The notes under the pieces: generated by a model
Database searches by the model: none
The model's input: only the letters and a program-made list of their open reading frames with translations
Told to the model about the DNA's origin: nothing
In this document: in pieces, positions 1 to 4,622 of the stretch
Numbering within the stretch: position 1 is the first letter of the stretch
Layout of the letters: the number at the start of each line of letters is the position of its first letter
NCBI GenBank assembly: GCA_030587505.1
Contig: JAUQYY010000277.1
Span: 1-8,502 of the forward strand
Length of the DNA stretch: 8,502 nt
Origin: Candidatus Sigynarchaeota archaeon
GTDB lineage: Archaea > Asgardarchaeota > Jordarchaeia > Jordarchaeales > Jordarchaeaceae
Reading direction: 5' to 3'
Translations under genes and position numbers: made by a program

Positions 1-419
1 GTCAAAATAGTGTCGTTCTCCTTACCCTTAGTGATTAGCAGAATTTTTTGTTGGACCTCGCGAAGAACATTCGTGGTGTCTCCTATCAGGATCACTCCAA
101 TGTTTCGAGTATCCGGCTTTATTCCCAGGTTTTTTACAGCTACAATAATTTGTCTTTGACCAGAAACGTAGAGTAGGCACTCCACAGATAGCTTATTTGA
201 AATATTTTTAGCATAACTAAAAGCTTTCAGAGCATTCAGAGCACCGAAAAAGAGATGCTCCCAACCCGCGATTAGTGAGGAGTCGAAGAGTTGGATTGTT
301 ACGCCGGTTTCCTCGCTCAGTGTACTAATCTTGGCGAGAAGAGAGTGTACATCAACTTCCCGTGTTTCCAACCCAAAAACTGCTATAAAATGATGCGTAT
401 TAACACTTTTTATTATCAT
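1..419 (-). CDS. cgi121: KEOPS complex subunit Cgi121 (3' end cut by window edge)
   Basis: Reading the minus strand from an ATG at 419 gives an uninterrupted frame of 139 codons that runs off the window. The protein has the Cgi121/TPRKB pattern: an early segment IQLFDSSLIAGWEHLFFGAL (about residues 47-66), then a run of helices, then ECLLYVSGQRQIIVAVKNLGI (split here as ECLLYVSG at about 81-88 and RQIIVAVKNLGI following), and a late strand GVILIG. Cgi121 binds Bud32 in KEOPS (Kae1-Bud32-Cgi121-Pcc1), which makes the t6A37 modification of ANN-decoding tRNAs; in archaea it also contacts the tRNA 3' end. Family members are about 140-170 residues, so only the last few residues should be missing. 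An AAAGGAG motif at 430-436 lies 10 bases before the ATG. It follows the phosphoribosyltransferase gene by 66 bases. Assignment is by recognised motifs, without a search. Confidence 0.85.
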   Translation of the reverse strand, partial: MIIKSVNTHHFIAVFGLETREVDVHSLLAKISTLSEETGVTIQLFDSSLIAGWEHLFFGALNALKAFSYAKNISNKLSVECLLYVSGQRQIIVAVKNLGIKPDTRNIGVILIGDTTNVLREVQQKILLITKGKENDTIL

Positions 420-473
420 AGAGAGGATGCTCCTTTACTCGACTCTAGGTGAGGGATTTCCATGACAGACGGG

Positions 474-483
474 AATTATAATT
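474..483 (-). promoter_or_regulatory. Possible TATA box for cgi121
   Basis: AATTATAATT lies just downstream of the phosphoribosyltransferase stop codon. An archaeal TATA box here would place the transcript start near 453, leaving a leader of about 35 bases that contains the AAAGGAG at 430-436. The element is itself palindromic, so direction is not fixed by it. No clear BRE is visible. Confidence 0.35.
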
Positions 484-485
484 GT

Positions 486-1112
486 TTAGTCATTCTTACG
501 TGCAGAGTATCTTTCAATCAATTTTATCCAGTTCATAAAGTAATCAATGTATTTTGGTTGGAGATTGGTACGTGTGAGTTGTTTTTTAATTTCTTCTGGA
601 CTTTTACCTTTGTTTTCCAATTTTCTGGTGATGCTCTTAACGGTTTCAAAAATCTCCCAGGGATAGATAATCCAAGCGTCTGTCTCGGAGACGTAATAGT
701 CTGGGCAGACTATGGATGTTGGTTTTAAGTGGAGAGTGGCAATTCTTACTTCGGATGCGCCCCTTTCCTTAAGATAATCTGAGGCTGTTTTAAGACTTTT
801 GCCCGTGTCTGCCACATCATCACAGAGTAGTATTTTCTTCCTTTCGACATTCACTGAAACCTCTTGAGTTATACGAGGATGGTCACGTGTTAAGAGTATA
901 TCATCGTAAAATTCTACTCGGATATTTGCTACATCCTTTATGTCAAGGAGATCTGAGAGTATGCGCGCAACAATCCAACCACCACGAGCAATACCAACTA
1001 TTGAATCGGGCCGGTAGTTATCATCGACAATCTTTTTTGCTAATTTTAGTAACAAATCGTAAATCTCATCCCAATCGGGAGCGATATATTTAACTTTTTC
1101 CAACTGAGACAC
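486..1112 (-). CDS. Purine-type phosphoribosyltransferase (PRTase, COG2236-like)
   Basis: A 208-residue type I phosphoribosyltransferase. The PPi-loop region is GIARGGW (residues 40-46) and the PRPP-binding motif is ILLCDDVADTGKSL (94-107), with the two acidic residues and the TGKS phosphate loop intact. A C-terminal hood segment contains DAWIIYPWE (about 145-153). Enzymes of this kind transfer phosphoribosyl from PRPP to a purine base (guanine, xanthine or hypoxanthine) for salvage; the exact base cannot be read from the motif. The start is GTG at 1112: an in-frame TAA lies 15 bases upstream, so no earlier start exists. No SD is present, and a TATA-like box about 30 bases upstream suggests a leaderless or near-leaderless mRNA. 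TTG at 1103 is a possible alternative start. It is divergent from the membrane-protein gene at 1379. Confidence 0.85.
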   Translation of the reverse strand: MSQLEKVKYIAPDWDEIYDLLLKLAKKIVDDNYRPDSIVGIARGGWIVARILSDLLDIKDVANIRVEFYDDILLTRDHPRITQEVSVNVERKKILLCDDVADTGKSLKTASDYLKERGASEVRIATLHLKPTSIVCPDYYVSETDAWIIYPWEIFETVKSITRKLENKGKSPEEIKKQLTRTNLQPKYIDYFMNWIKLIERYSARKND

Positions 1113-1137
1113 CGTACAACAGGGGGGTTACAGTCTG

Positions 1138-1153
1138 TTTTATATTAACTTTC
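1138..1153 (-). promoter_or_regulatory. BRE/TATA promoter of the phosphoribosyltransferase gene
   Basis: On the minus strand the sequence GAAAGTTAATATAAAA reads as a purine-rich BRE-like GAAAG followed by the A/T-rich box AATATAAAA. The box centre is about 30 bases before the GTG at 1112, so transcription would start within a few bases of the start codon. This fits the lack of a Shine-Dalgarno motif there. Confidence 0.6.
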
Positions 1154-1324
1154 ACATACTTCAACATTTTGAAATTAAAGGTGTAAAGAGACTCGCTGAG
1201 AATTTGGAAAAATGTAAATCGTATTAGGAAGAGTACTATTCCTTCATTTTGTATACTATTGAGGTTAGGAGGACCAAAATTTTTCATGAAAAAGGTTTTG
1301 ATTCTTTTTCCGCATACAAAATAC

Positions 1325-1333
1325 TTTTTTATC
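1325..1333 (+). promoter_or_regulatory. Weak TATA-like box before the membrane-protein gene
   Basis: TTTTTTATC lies about 50 bases before the ATG at 1379. It would place the transcript start near 1354 and leave a short leader carrying the GAGGG at 1368-1372. The match to an archaeal TATA box is modest and no strong BRE is seen. Confidence 0.3.
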
Positions 1334-1378
1334 TAATTTGTGTTTATTAGTTAGACTACCGGTGTAAGAGGGAACGCA

Positions 1379-2107
1379 ATGATAGCTCCACTTCAGTTTA
1401 CATTCCAGTTTATAGTAGATGTACCTCTACTAGTCAGGCTGGCACCGTTACTCTTGATTCTTGCAGGTTTCTCTGCTGCGGGTAGGCTTCTTGAGCGAGC
1501 GTTTAGTGTTGTTCCCGTTGTAGGAAGCGGGTTGCAGTTGCTAATCCAAGGAATAACTTACTTAGGGGTGGTAATAGGTGCGTTCTGCATAATTTCGGGA
1601 GTGCAAACATGGTTAACGGGGAATAATATACTACAAACCTTTTCTGTATTGTATATAGCCGCAGTTAGTGGGGTTCAAACGGTTTATGGCCTTACGGGAT
1701 ATTTGTTTGGGTTGATTGTTCAGTACATGTATTATTTCTGGATTCATCCAGCTTACACTTATGGTATTCTGATACTGGTTGGGTTTGCGCTTGTGATGAA
1801 GCCTGTTAAGGAATTTCCTTGGGCAGCTATTTCAGCATTACTCGTAGGAATAGGGATAACTGCGTTAATATGGAAATTCTTGAATGTAACTGAAATTCAA
1901 TGGTTAATCCTGGTATTCGTAGGCATTCTGATAGTTACTTATCTGCTTCTCAAGTTTATCGAAGACCTGCTTAAGATACTGGCAATGATTTTCACATTTC
2001 CAGTAATAGCGGTTCCATTGGGATTAGTCTGTATCATTCAGGGGATATTACTCCTAACCGGGGGGACGCTAGGAAATGTATTCTCACCATTCCTTAGCAT
2101 ACTCTAA
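1379..2107 (+). CDS. Polytopic membrane protein of unknown function
   Basis: A 242-residue protein that I do not recognise. It is almost entirely hydrophobic, with about six to seven likely membrane segments near residues 17-35, 52-74, 88-119 (one long or two short), 126-140, 149-167, 173-191 and 200-226. Charged residues fall mainly in short connecting loops (R36/E39/R40, K141/K144/E145, K192/E195/D196/K199). No transporter signature, cofactor motif or soluble domain is visible. The start ATG is preceded by GAGGG at 1368-1372 with a 6-base spacer, which supports it. The gene is alone on the plus strand, divergent from the PRTase and convergent with the DHH gene, so context gives no function. 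Glycine-rich helices (for example GITYLGVVIGAF, 58-69) would allow tight helix packing. Confidence 0.75.
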   Translation: MIAPLQFTFQFIVDVPLLVRLAPLLLILAGFSAAGRLLERAFSVVPVVGSGLQLLIQGITYLGVVIGAFCIISGVQTWLTGNNILQTFSVLYIAAVSGVQTVYGLTGYLFGLIVQYMYYFWIHPAYTYGILILVGFALVMKPVKEFPWAAISALLVGIGITALIWKFLNVTEIQWLILVFVGILIVTYLLLKFIEDLLKILAMIFTFPVIAVPLGLVCIIQGILLLTGGTLGNVFSPFLSIL

Positions 2108-2164
2108 TGTTAAGCATCTCCCACGTAGACTTTTCTTATAAACTCTTAGGTGCCAAACAGCCAG

Positions 2165-2187
2165 CTGAAAACATGGTTTCTTTTCAG
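2165..2187. terminator. Inverted repeat between convergent genes, possible terminator
   Basis: CTGAAAA at 2165-2171 and TTTTCAG at 2181-2187 form a perfect 7-base-pair stem with a 9-base loop. It lies in the 131-base gap where the membrane gene (ending 2107) and the DHH gene (ending 2239 from the other side) converge. The A/T half of the stem offers a T-rich tract on both strands, and a separate T-rich run, CTTTTCTTAT, lies near 2130 for the plus-strand gene. Archaeal termination depends mainly on T-tracts, so the hairpin role is uncertain. Confidence 0.35.
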
Positions 2188-2238
2188 AACTGATTTACAT
2201 CTGAGATGATATTTATTTGAACAATGGTTAGTAGCTCT

Positions 2239-3237
2239 CTAATCTAGAGGGGCTGGTGGAGCTTTGGCTAGTTGTTTTTCAATCAGTTCTACTAAGGATT
2301 TGATTGCCTTGTTATAGTTTTCTTTCCCATTGAATCCTGCAGCTGTTGAATGACCTCCGCCTACACCGTGGATTATGGTTCCTAGTTCTTCCATTATTTT
2401 TCCTAAATGAATGCCGGTTTTTTTGTGGATGTTTTGCGTCGCCCTTGCACTTATTCTAATTTCGTTTTTTCTTTTAGCACCTACAATGGCTATGTCAGCT
2501 CCTACTTCAATTAGCGCCCTACAGGCACTGGCTTCGTAGGCACTTACATTGGAGACCGCAATTAGCCAATTTCTAAAATCAAGTATTTGCGCTCTGTTTA
2601 TGGCTTTTAGCCTGGCTATTCTTTCTGACCTAGGCATCAGAATGTGGAGTTTTTCAACCACAGTGGGGTAATCAGCCCCTGCTTCGATAAGGTCTACGGC
2701 AGCCCGAAAAGTTGAAGCGTCAGCCAGAAGGAAATGTTTACTATCATAGGTTATTCCGATGAGTAGGGCCATAGCTGTGTCGGGACTCGGTTTAATACCA
2801 GCCTCCTTAAAAAGGTTATACACTATTTCTGCTGTTGAGGAAGAATTTTCGTCAATTATTAGAGTGTATCCAGATTGAACAGCGGACAGATGAAGAGTGT
2901 GATGGTCAATGAACATTATTGGTTTTGAGAGAGTTGGTATTGAGCAGTAACAGCCCAGCTGTTCCAAATTATTAGTATCAACAATCAGAAAGGCATCAAA
3001 TAGTTCTAAATCGACATCTTTGGCGAGAGGTATTCGAAGATCCTCCAAAATAACGCTTGAAACTTTGTTTATATCATCAGCGGTAATCAGAACTTCGGAT
3101 TCAGGAAAAAGATGTGTAATCAAATTTCTTATAGCATAAGCACTACACAGTGCATCAGGGTCTGCATTCTGATGGCAGAGGATTAAAATTTTCTTAGGAT
3201 GAACTCTAAAGAAGGCTTTGAATGTATTCAGGGCCAC
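2239..3237 (-). CDS. DHH/DHHA1-domain phosphoesterase (NrnA/RecJ-like)
   Basis: A 332-residue two-domain phosphoesterase. The N-terminal DHH domain has HQNADPD (residues 22-28), IVDT (85-88), the name-giving DHH (111-113, in FIDHH) and YDS (164-166), i.e. the aspartate/histidine ligands for two metal ions. The DHHA1 domain ends with GGGHS (293-297), which binds the substrate. Length and layout match the NrnA-like family, whose members hydrolyse short oligonucleotides, pAp or linear/cyclic dinucleotides; which of these applies here cannot be read from sequence. All catalytic motifs are intact. The start is GTG at 3237: an in-frame TAA lies 24 bases upstream, and a TATA-like box centred about 22 bases away implies a leaderless message, although an AGGG at about 9 bases spacing could serve as a weak SD. 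Separate from the exosome operon by 218 bases. Confidence 0.88.
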   Translation of the reverse strand: MALNTFKAFFRVHPKKILILCHQNADPDALCSAYAIRNLITHLFPESEVLITADDINKVSSVILEDLRIPLAKDVDLELFDAFLIVDTNNLEQLGCYCSIPTLSKPIMFIDHHTLHLSAVQSGYTLIIDENSSSTAEIVYNLFKEAGIKPSPDTAMALLIGITYDSKHFLLADASTFRAAVDLIEAGADYPTVVEKLHILMPRSERIARLKAINRAQILDFRNWLIAVSNVSAYEASACRALIEVGADIAIVGAKRKNEIRISARATQNIHKKTGIHLGKIMEELGTIIHGVGGGHSTAAGFNGKENYNKAIKSLVELIEKQLAKAPPAPLD

Positions 3238-3252
3238 CGTTATAACCCTAAT

Positions 3253-3264
3253 AATTTTTTATCT
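3253..3264 (-). promoter_or_regulatory. TATA-like promoter of the DHH gene
   Basis: On the minus strand AGATAAAAAATT is a good A/T-rich box. Its centre is about 22 bases before the GTG at 3237, the usual distance from an archaeal TATA box to the transcript start, so the mRNA would begin at or very near the start codon. Confidence 0.5.
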
Positions 3265-3276
3265 ACTAATATTCAT

Positions 3277-3292
3277 AGCTGGGATCACAGCT
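3277..3292. promoter_or_regulatory. Imperfect palindrome just upstream of the DHH promoter
   Basis: AGCTG, six bases (GGATCA), CAGCT: a 5-base-pair dyad whose centre also contains GATC, giving 14 of 16 symmetric positions. It lies immediately upstream of the TATA-like box at 3253-3264, where an activator or repressor could act. Role inferred from position only. Confidence 0.35.
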
Positions 3293-3336
3293 CTTTAGAT
3301 TCAGTTGTTATTTAAGAAGGAGATATAGCGTTCGCT

Positions 3337-3356
3337 TTAATGATTGGCATCATTAA
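3337..3356. repeat. Perfect 8-bp inverted repeat in the pfdB-DHH gap
   Basis: TTAATGAT (3337-3344), spacer TGGC, ATCATTAA (3349-3356). The arms are perfect reverse complements. It is about 100 bases upstream of the DHH start and about 100 bases downstream of the prefoldin stop. It could be a protein-binding dyad or form an AU-rich hairpin at the end of the operon transcript. There is no adjacent T-tract in the minus direction that would make it a clear terminator. Confidence 0.5.
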
Positions 3357-3455
3357 TGTTTGTAATGAAGATAATTTTATTGTTTATCCTCAGCAGAGAC
3401 ACGAATACTCTCGACTAGTAAAAATTATCAAATCAGGGTTCTTTTAGTTGTTCTT

Positions 3456-3824
3456 TTATCCCGCTGGACGTAAACCACGCTGCTGAAGCATTTCTTGAAT
3501 TTTTGCTCTCATCTCTTCGAGTTGTTTTCTGGAACGCTCCTCTTGCCTCTTTAGTGTTTTTACTCTTAATTCAAGTGTTTCCTTTCTGTCCTGGAGTTCC
3601 TCCTTAACTTTCTCTGGTTGGGTTTTTATTAGAAGTGTTCCGACCATTTTGTAAACATCGTTTCCTTCTTCGATTTTTTCGAGTTCGCCTATAGCCTGTT
3701 CTGTTTCTTTTAACTGTAGCTCGGATTGTGTTCTTTGAGTAATTATTATTTCCAATTTTTGTTGCAATTGTTGCAACATCGAGATTTGATGCTGCACCTG
3801 CGGGGGTATTTCGCTTCCTGACAA
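3456..3824 (-). CDS. pfdB: Prefoldin beta subunit
   Basis: A protein of about 122 residues with the prefoldin beta layout: N-terminal IPPQVQHQISMLQQLQQKLE, a long coiled-coil helix, a short hairpin region around DVYKMVGTLLIKT (the beta-barrel core of the hexamer), and a second coiled-coil helix rich in K, E, Q and R. Archaeal prefoldin is an alpha2-beta4 jellyfish-shaped hexamer that captures unfolded proteins and passes them to the thermosome. I set the start at TTG 3824: AGGAGGA occupies 3831-3837, six bases before it, which is normal SD spacing. A GTG at 3830 directly abuts that SD and would be poorly placed; using it would add two residues. The SD contains the pcc1 stop codon, so the two genes are likely coupled. 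Last gene of the operon. Confidence 0.92.
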   Translation of the reverse strand: MSGSEIPPQVQHQISMLQQLQQKLEIIITQRTQSELQLKETEQAIGELEKIEEGNDVYKMVGTLLIKTQPEKVKEELQDRKETLELRVKTLKRQEERSRKQLEEMRAKIQEMLQQRGLRPAG

Positions 3825-3830
3825 GGACAC

Positions 3831-3837
3831 TCCTCCT
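3831..3837 (-). promoter_or_regulatory. Shine-Dalgarno of pfdB, overlapping the pcc1 stop
   Basis: The minus strand reads AGGAGGA. Its first two bases are the last two of the pcc1 stop codon TAG (3838-3836). Its spacing selects TTG at 3824 rather than GTG at 3830 as the pfdB start. Confidence 0.65.
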
Positions 3838-4081
3838 AAATAAGCTCGTTGATATCAAGAATTATTTTTAACAGTCGGAGATACGAGTTTAAGGCCGCTC
3901 TGAGAGCAACCGTATCTTCAGCCTCAATTTCTATGCTTATAATGTCACCATCTCTTTTTAATTTACCTCTATGACGCTCTTTAGGACTAGTAATGATTTC
4001 AGGTGAAAGTGATTTGAAAACAACCTTTGACAAATCTGAGGGAAGAACAGTTTCTACAACGCCTCTAGCCCTATTTTTCAT
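3836..4081 (-). CDS. pcc1: KEOPS complex subunit Pcc1
   Basis: An 81-residue protein with the Pcc1 fold signature: an N-terminal strand, VVFKSLSPE (about 20-28), a central strand DIISIEIEAED (about 46-56), and the typical closing helix ALRAALNSYLRLLKIILDI (about 59-77). Pcc1 is the dimerising subunit of KEOPS that binds Kae1 and helps hold tRNA during t6A37 synthesis. Length is normal for archaeal Pcc1. The start is ATG at 4081, preceded by GGAG at 4092-4095 with a 10-base spacer. This weak SD lies in a segment that can pair with an upstream leader sequence (see 4091-4172). Its location next to exosome and prefoldin genes is a known archaeal neighbourhood. Its stop overlaps the pfdB SD. Confidence 0.85.
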   Translation of the reverse strand: MKNRARGVVETVLPSDLSKVVFKSLSPEIITSPKERHRGKLKRDGDIISIEIEAEDTVALRAALNSYLRLLKIILDINELI

Positions 4082-4090
4082 TAAAATCTA

Positions 4091-4172
4091 ACTCCGAATT
4101 TTCAGCGAAACTTTAAAGTAAAGGATACGTAAACCAAAACGGTTCTACATTGCTCGGAGTAAAAACTTACTC
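4091..4172 (-). promoter_or_regulatory. Candidate RNA switch in the pcc1 leader (competing stems over the SD)
   Basis: In the minus-strand RNA, GAGUAA (4172-4167) and UUACUC (4162-4157) form a perfect 6-base-pair hairpin with loop GUUU. The 3' part of that hairpin plus the next bases, ACUCCGA (4160-4154), is also the perfect complement of UCGGAGU (4097-4091), which contains the putative pcc1 ribosome-binding site GGAG. The two pairings share bases 4157-4160 and cannot form together, which is the layout of a translational on/off switch. Seen directly in sequence; function is inference. Confidence 0.4.
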
Positions 4173-4184
4173 AACGGATTTCGG

Positions 4185-4192
4185 TTATAAAT
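4185..4192 (-). promoter_or_regulatory. Possible internal promoter for pcc1-pfdB
   Basis: The minus strand reads ATTTATAA, a good TATA-box match, which would start a transcript near 4162 with a leader of about 80 bases before pcc1. The same bases read TTATAAAT on the plus strand, so it could instead drive a plus-strand RNA. No clear BRE fixes the direction. Confidence 0.35.
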
Positions 4193-4292
4193 CTAAGTGG
4201 TTTTCATTAAAGAAGCAGGTCACTCAACAAGGGGGATTTAAACCGGTAGAAAGCGCTGCCTGAGTTAGCATAAGCGGGAGTACACCTAAAAC

Positions 4293-4325
4293 GGGGGGTC
4301 CTTCTAATTTGATGGAAGTCCCCCC
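4293..4325 (-). terminator. GC-rich hairpin 12 bases after rpl37ae (attenuator/terminator or processing site)
   Basis: Bases 4293-4298 (six G on the plus strand) pair with 4320-4325 (six C), followed by a small internal loop and a second 4-base-pair stem, CTTC (4301-4304) with GAAG (4315-4318), closing a 10-base loop. In the operon direction the stem is followed by GTTTTAG (4292-4286), a short T-run. The G-run in the minus RNA could alternatively pair with five C at 4235-4231. It could reduce read-through into pcc1-pfdB or protect the 3' end of the upstream message. Confidence 0.5.
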
Positions 4326-4337
4326 TCGTCTAGAGGT

Positions 4338-4622
4338 TTATTCCATTTCTTTCTCTGAGCCGTAGGTAATTGCGTCTATGGCTCTACGTTTTTCTTTACA
4401 CAAAGGAGTGCCGGGCAGATAAGCTCCACCAGTAAAGGTATACCCACATTTTTTACATGACCAAATACCCACGGATATACGCTTAACCGCTTTAGTGGCG
4501 CATTGTGGGCACTTGTGTGGTTTTTTCATGTTCTCCAAAATTGTTTTAACCCGACTTCTCAACTTCGTGCCGTATCTTACACCGTATCTACCAGCGATTC
4601 CAACCTTCTTAGTTCTTGGCAT
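4338..4622 (-). CDS. rpl37ae: Large ribosomal subunit protein eL43 (L37Ae)
   Basis: A 94-residue basic protein with the L37Ae N-terminus (TKKVGIAGRYGVRYGTKLR) and an intact zinc ribbon CPQC (38-41) and CKKC (56-59), ending with the conserved GGAYLPGTP (about 65-73) and an acidic tail. It binds zinc and 23S rRNA in the large ribosomal subunit of archaea and eukaryotes. The start ATG overlaps the rrp42 stop by one base (TAATG), and AGGAGGG lies about 7 bases upstream, so its translation is probably coupled to rrp42. Length is normal. It is the last of the tightly packed genes; a hairpin follows its stop. Confidence 0.96.
   Translation of the reverse strand: MPRTKKVGIAGRYGVRYGTKLRSRVKTILENMKKPHKCPQCATKAVKRISVGIWSCKKCGYTFTGGAYLPGTPLCKEKRRAIDAITYGSEKEME

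Larger units (their letters stand above)
1113..1378. other. Divergent intergenic region between PRTase and membrane-protein genes
   Basis: This 266-base region is AT-rich and I see no convincing gene in it. It holds the PRTase promoter (1138-1153), an imperfect 16-base palindrome at 1227-1242 (GGAAGAGTACTATTCC, one mismatched pair in eight), a 16-codon plus-strand frame at 1286-1336 preceded by AGGAGGA at 1267-1273, and a weak TATA-like run at 1325-1333 before the membrane gene. The palindrome sits about 115-150 bases from either start codon and could be a shared operator, but it is short. Confidence 0.5.
4082..4337. other. Structured non-coding block inside the operon
   Basis: This 256-base gap separates rpl37ae and pcc1, whereas all upstream gene pairs in the operon are within about 20 bases. 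No frame on either strand looks like a protein; in particular there is no four-cysteine zinc ribbon of RpoP. I tested it for a tRNA on both strands and found no T-loop and anticodon arm that agree. It holds a strong GC hairpin (4293-4325), a TATA-like box (4185-4192) and a pair of competing stems before pcc1 (4091-4172). It may therefore be an attenuator plus a second promoter, or may encode a small RNA. Confidence 0.6.

Noticed and set aside
462..728. 88-codon plus-strand frame opposite the PRTase gene
   Set aside because: It is antisense to the C-terminal half of a conserved enzyme and has no supporting signals.
1090..1287. 65-codon minus-strand frame upstream of the PRTase
   Set aside because: It runs through the PRTase promoter and start codon in another frame, has no SD, and its translation has no protein-like pattern.
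3604..3858. 84-codon minus-strand frame overlapping pfdB and pcc1
   Set aside because: It is a different frame across two well-recognised genes; the basic, serine- and arginine-rich translation is typical of a shadow frame.
4200..4330. Possible tRNA (or intron-containing tRNA) in the rpl37ae-pcc1 gap, suggested by CCGGTAGA and GGTTTAAATCC and by a G5/C5 acceptor-like pairing
   Set aside because: On neither strand do the acceptor, D, anticodon and T arms agree at once: the T-stem pairs in only two positions and the anticodon loop lacks U33.
4082..4337. A hidden rpoP (RNA polymerase subunit P) gene between rpl37ae and pcc1
   Set aside because: The minus strand has only two cysteine-like triplets in the candidate region, no CxxC pairs and several stops in each frame.
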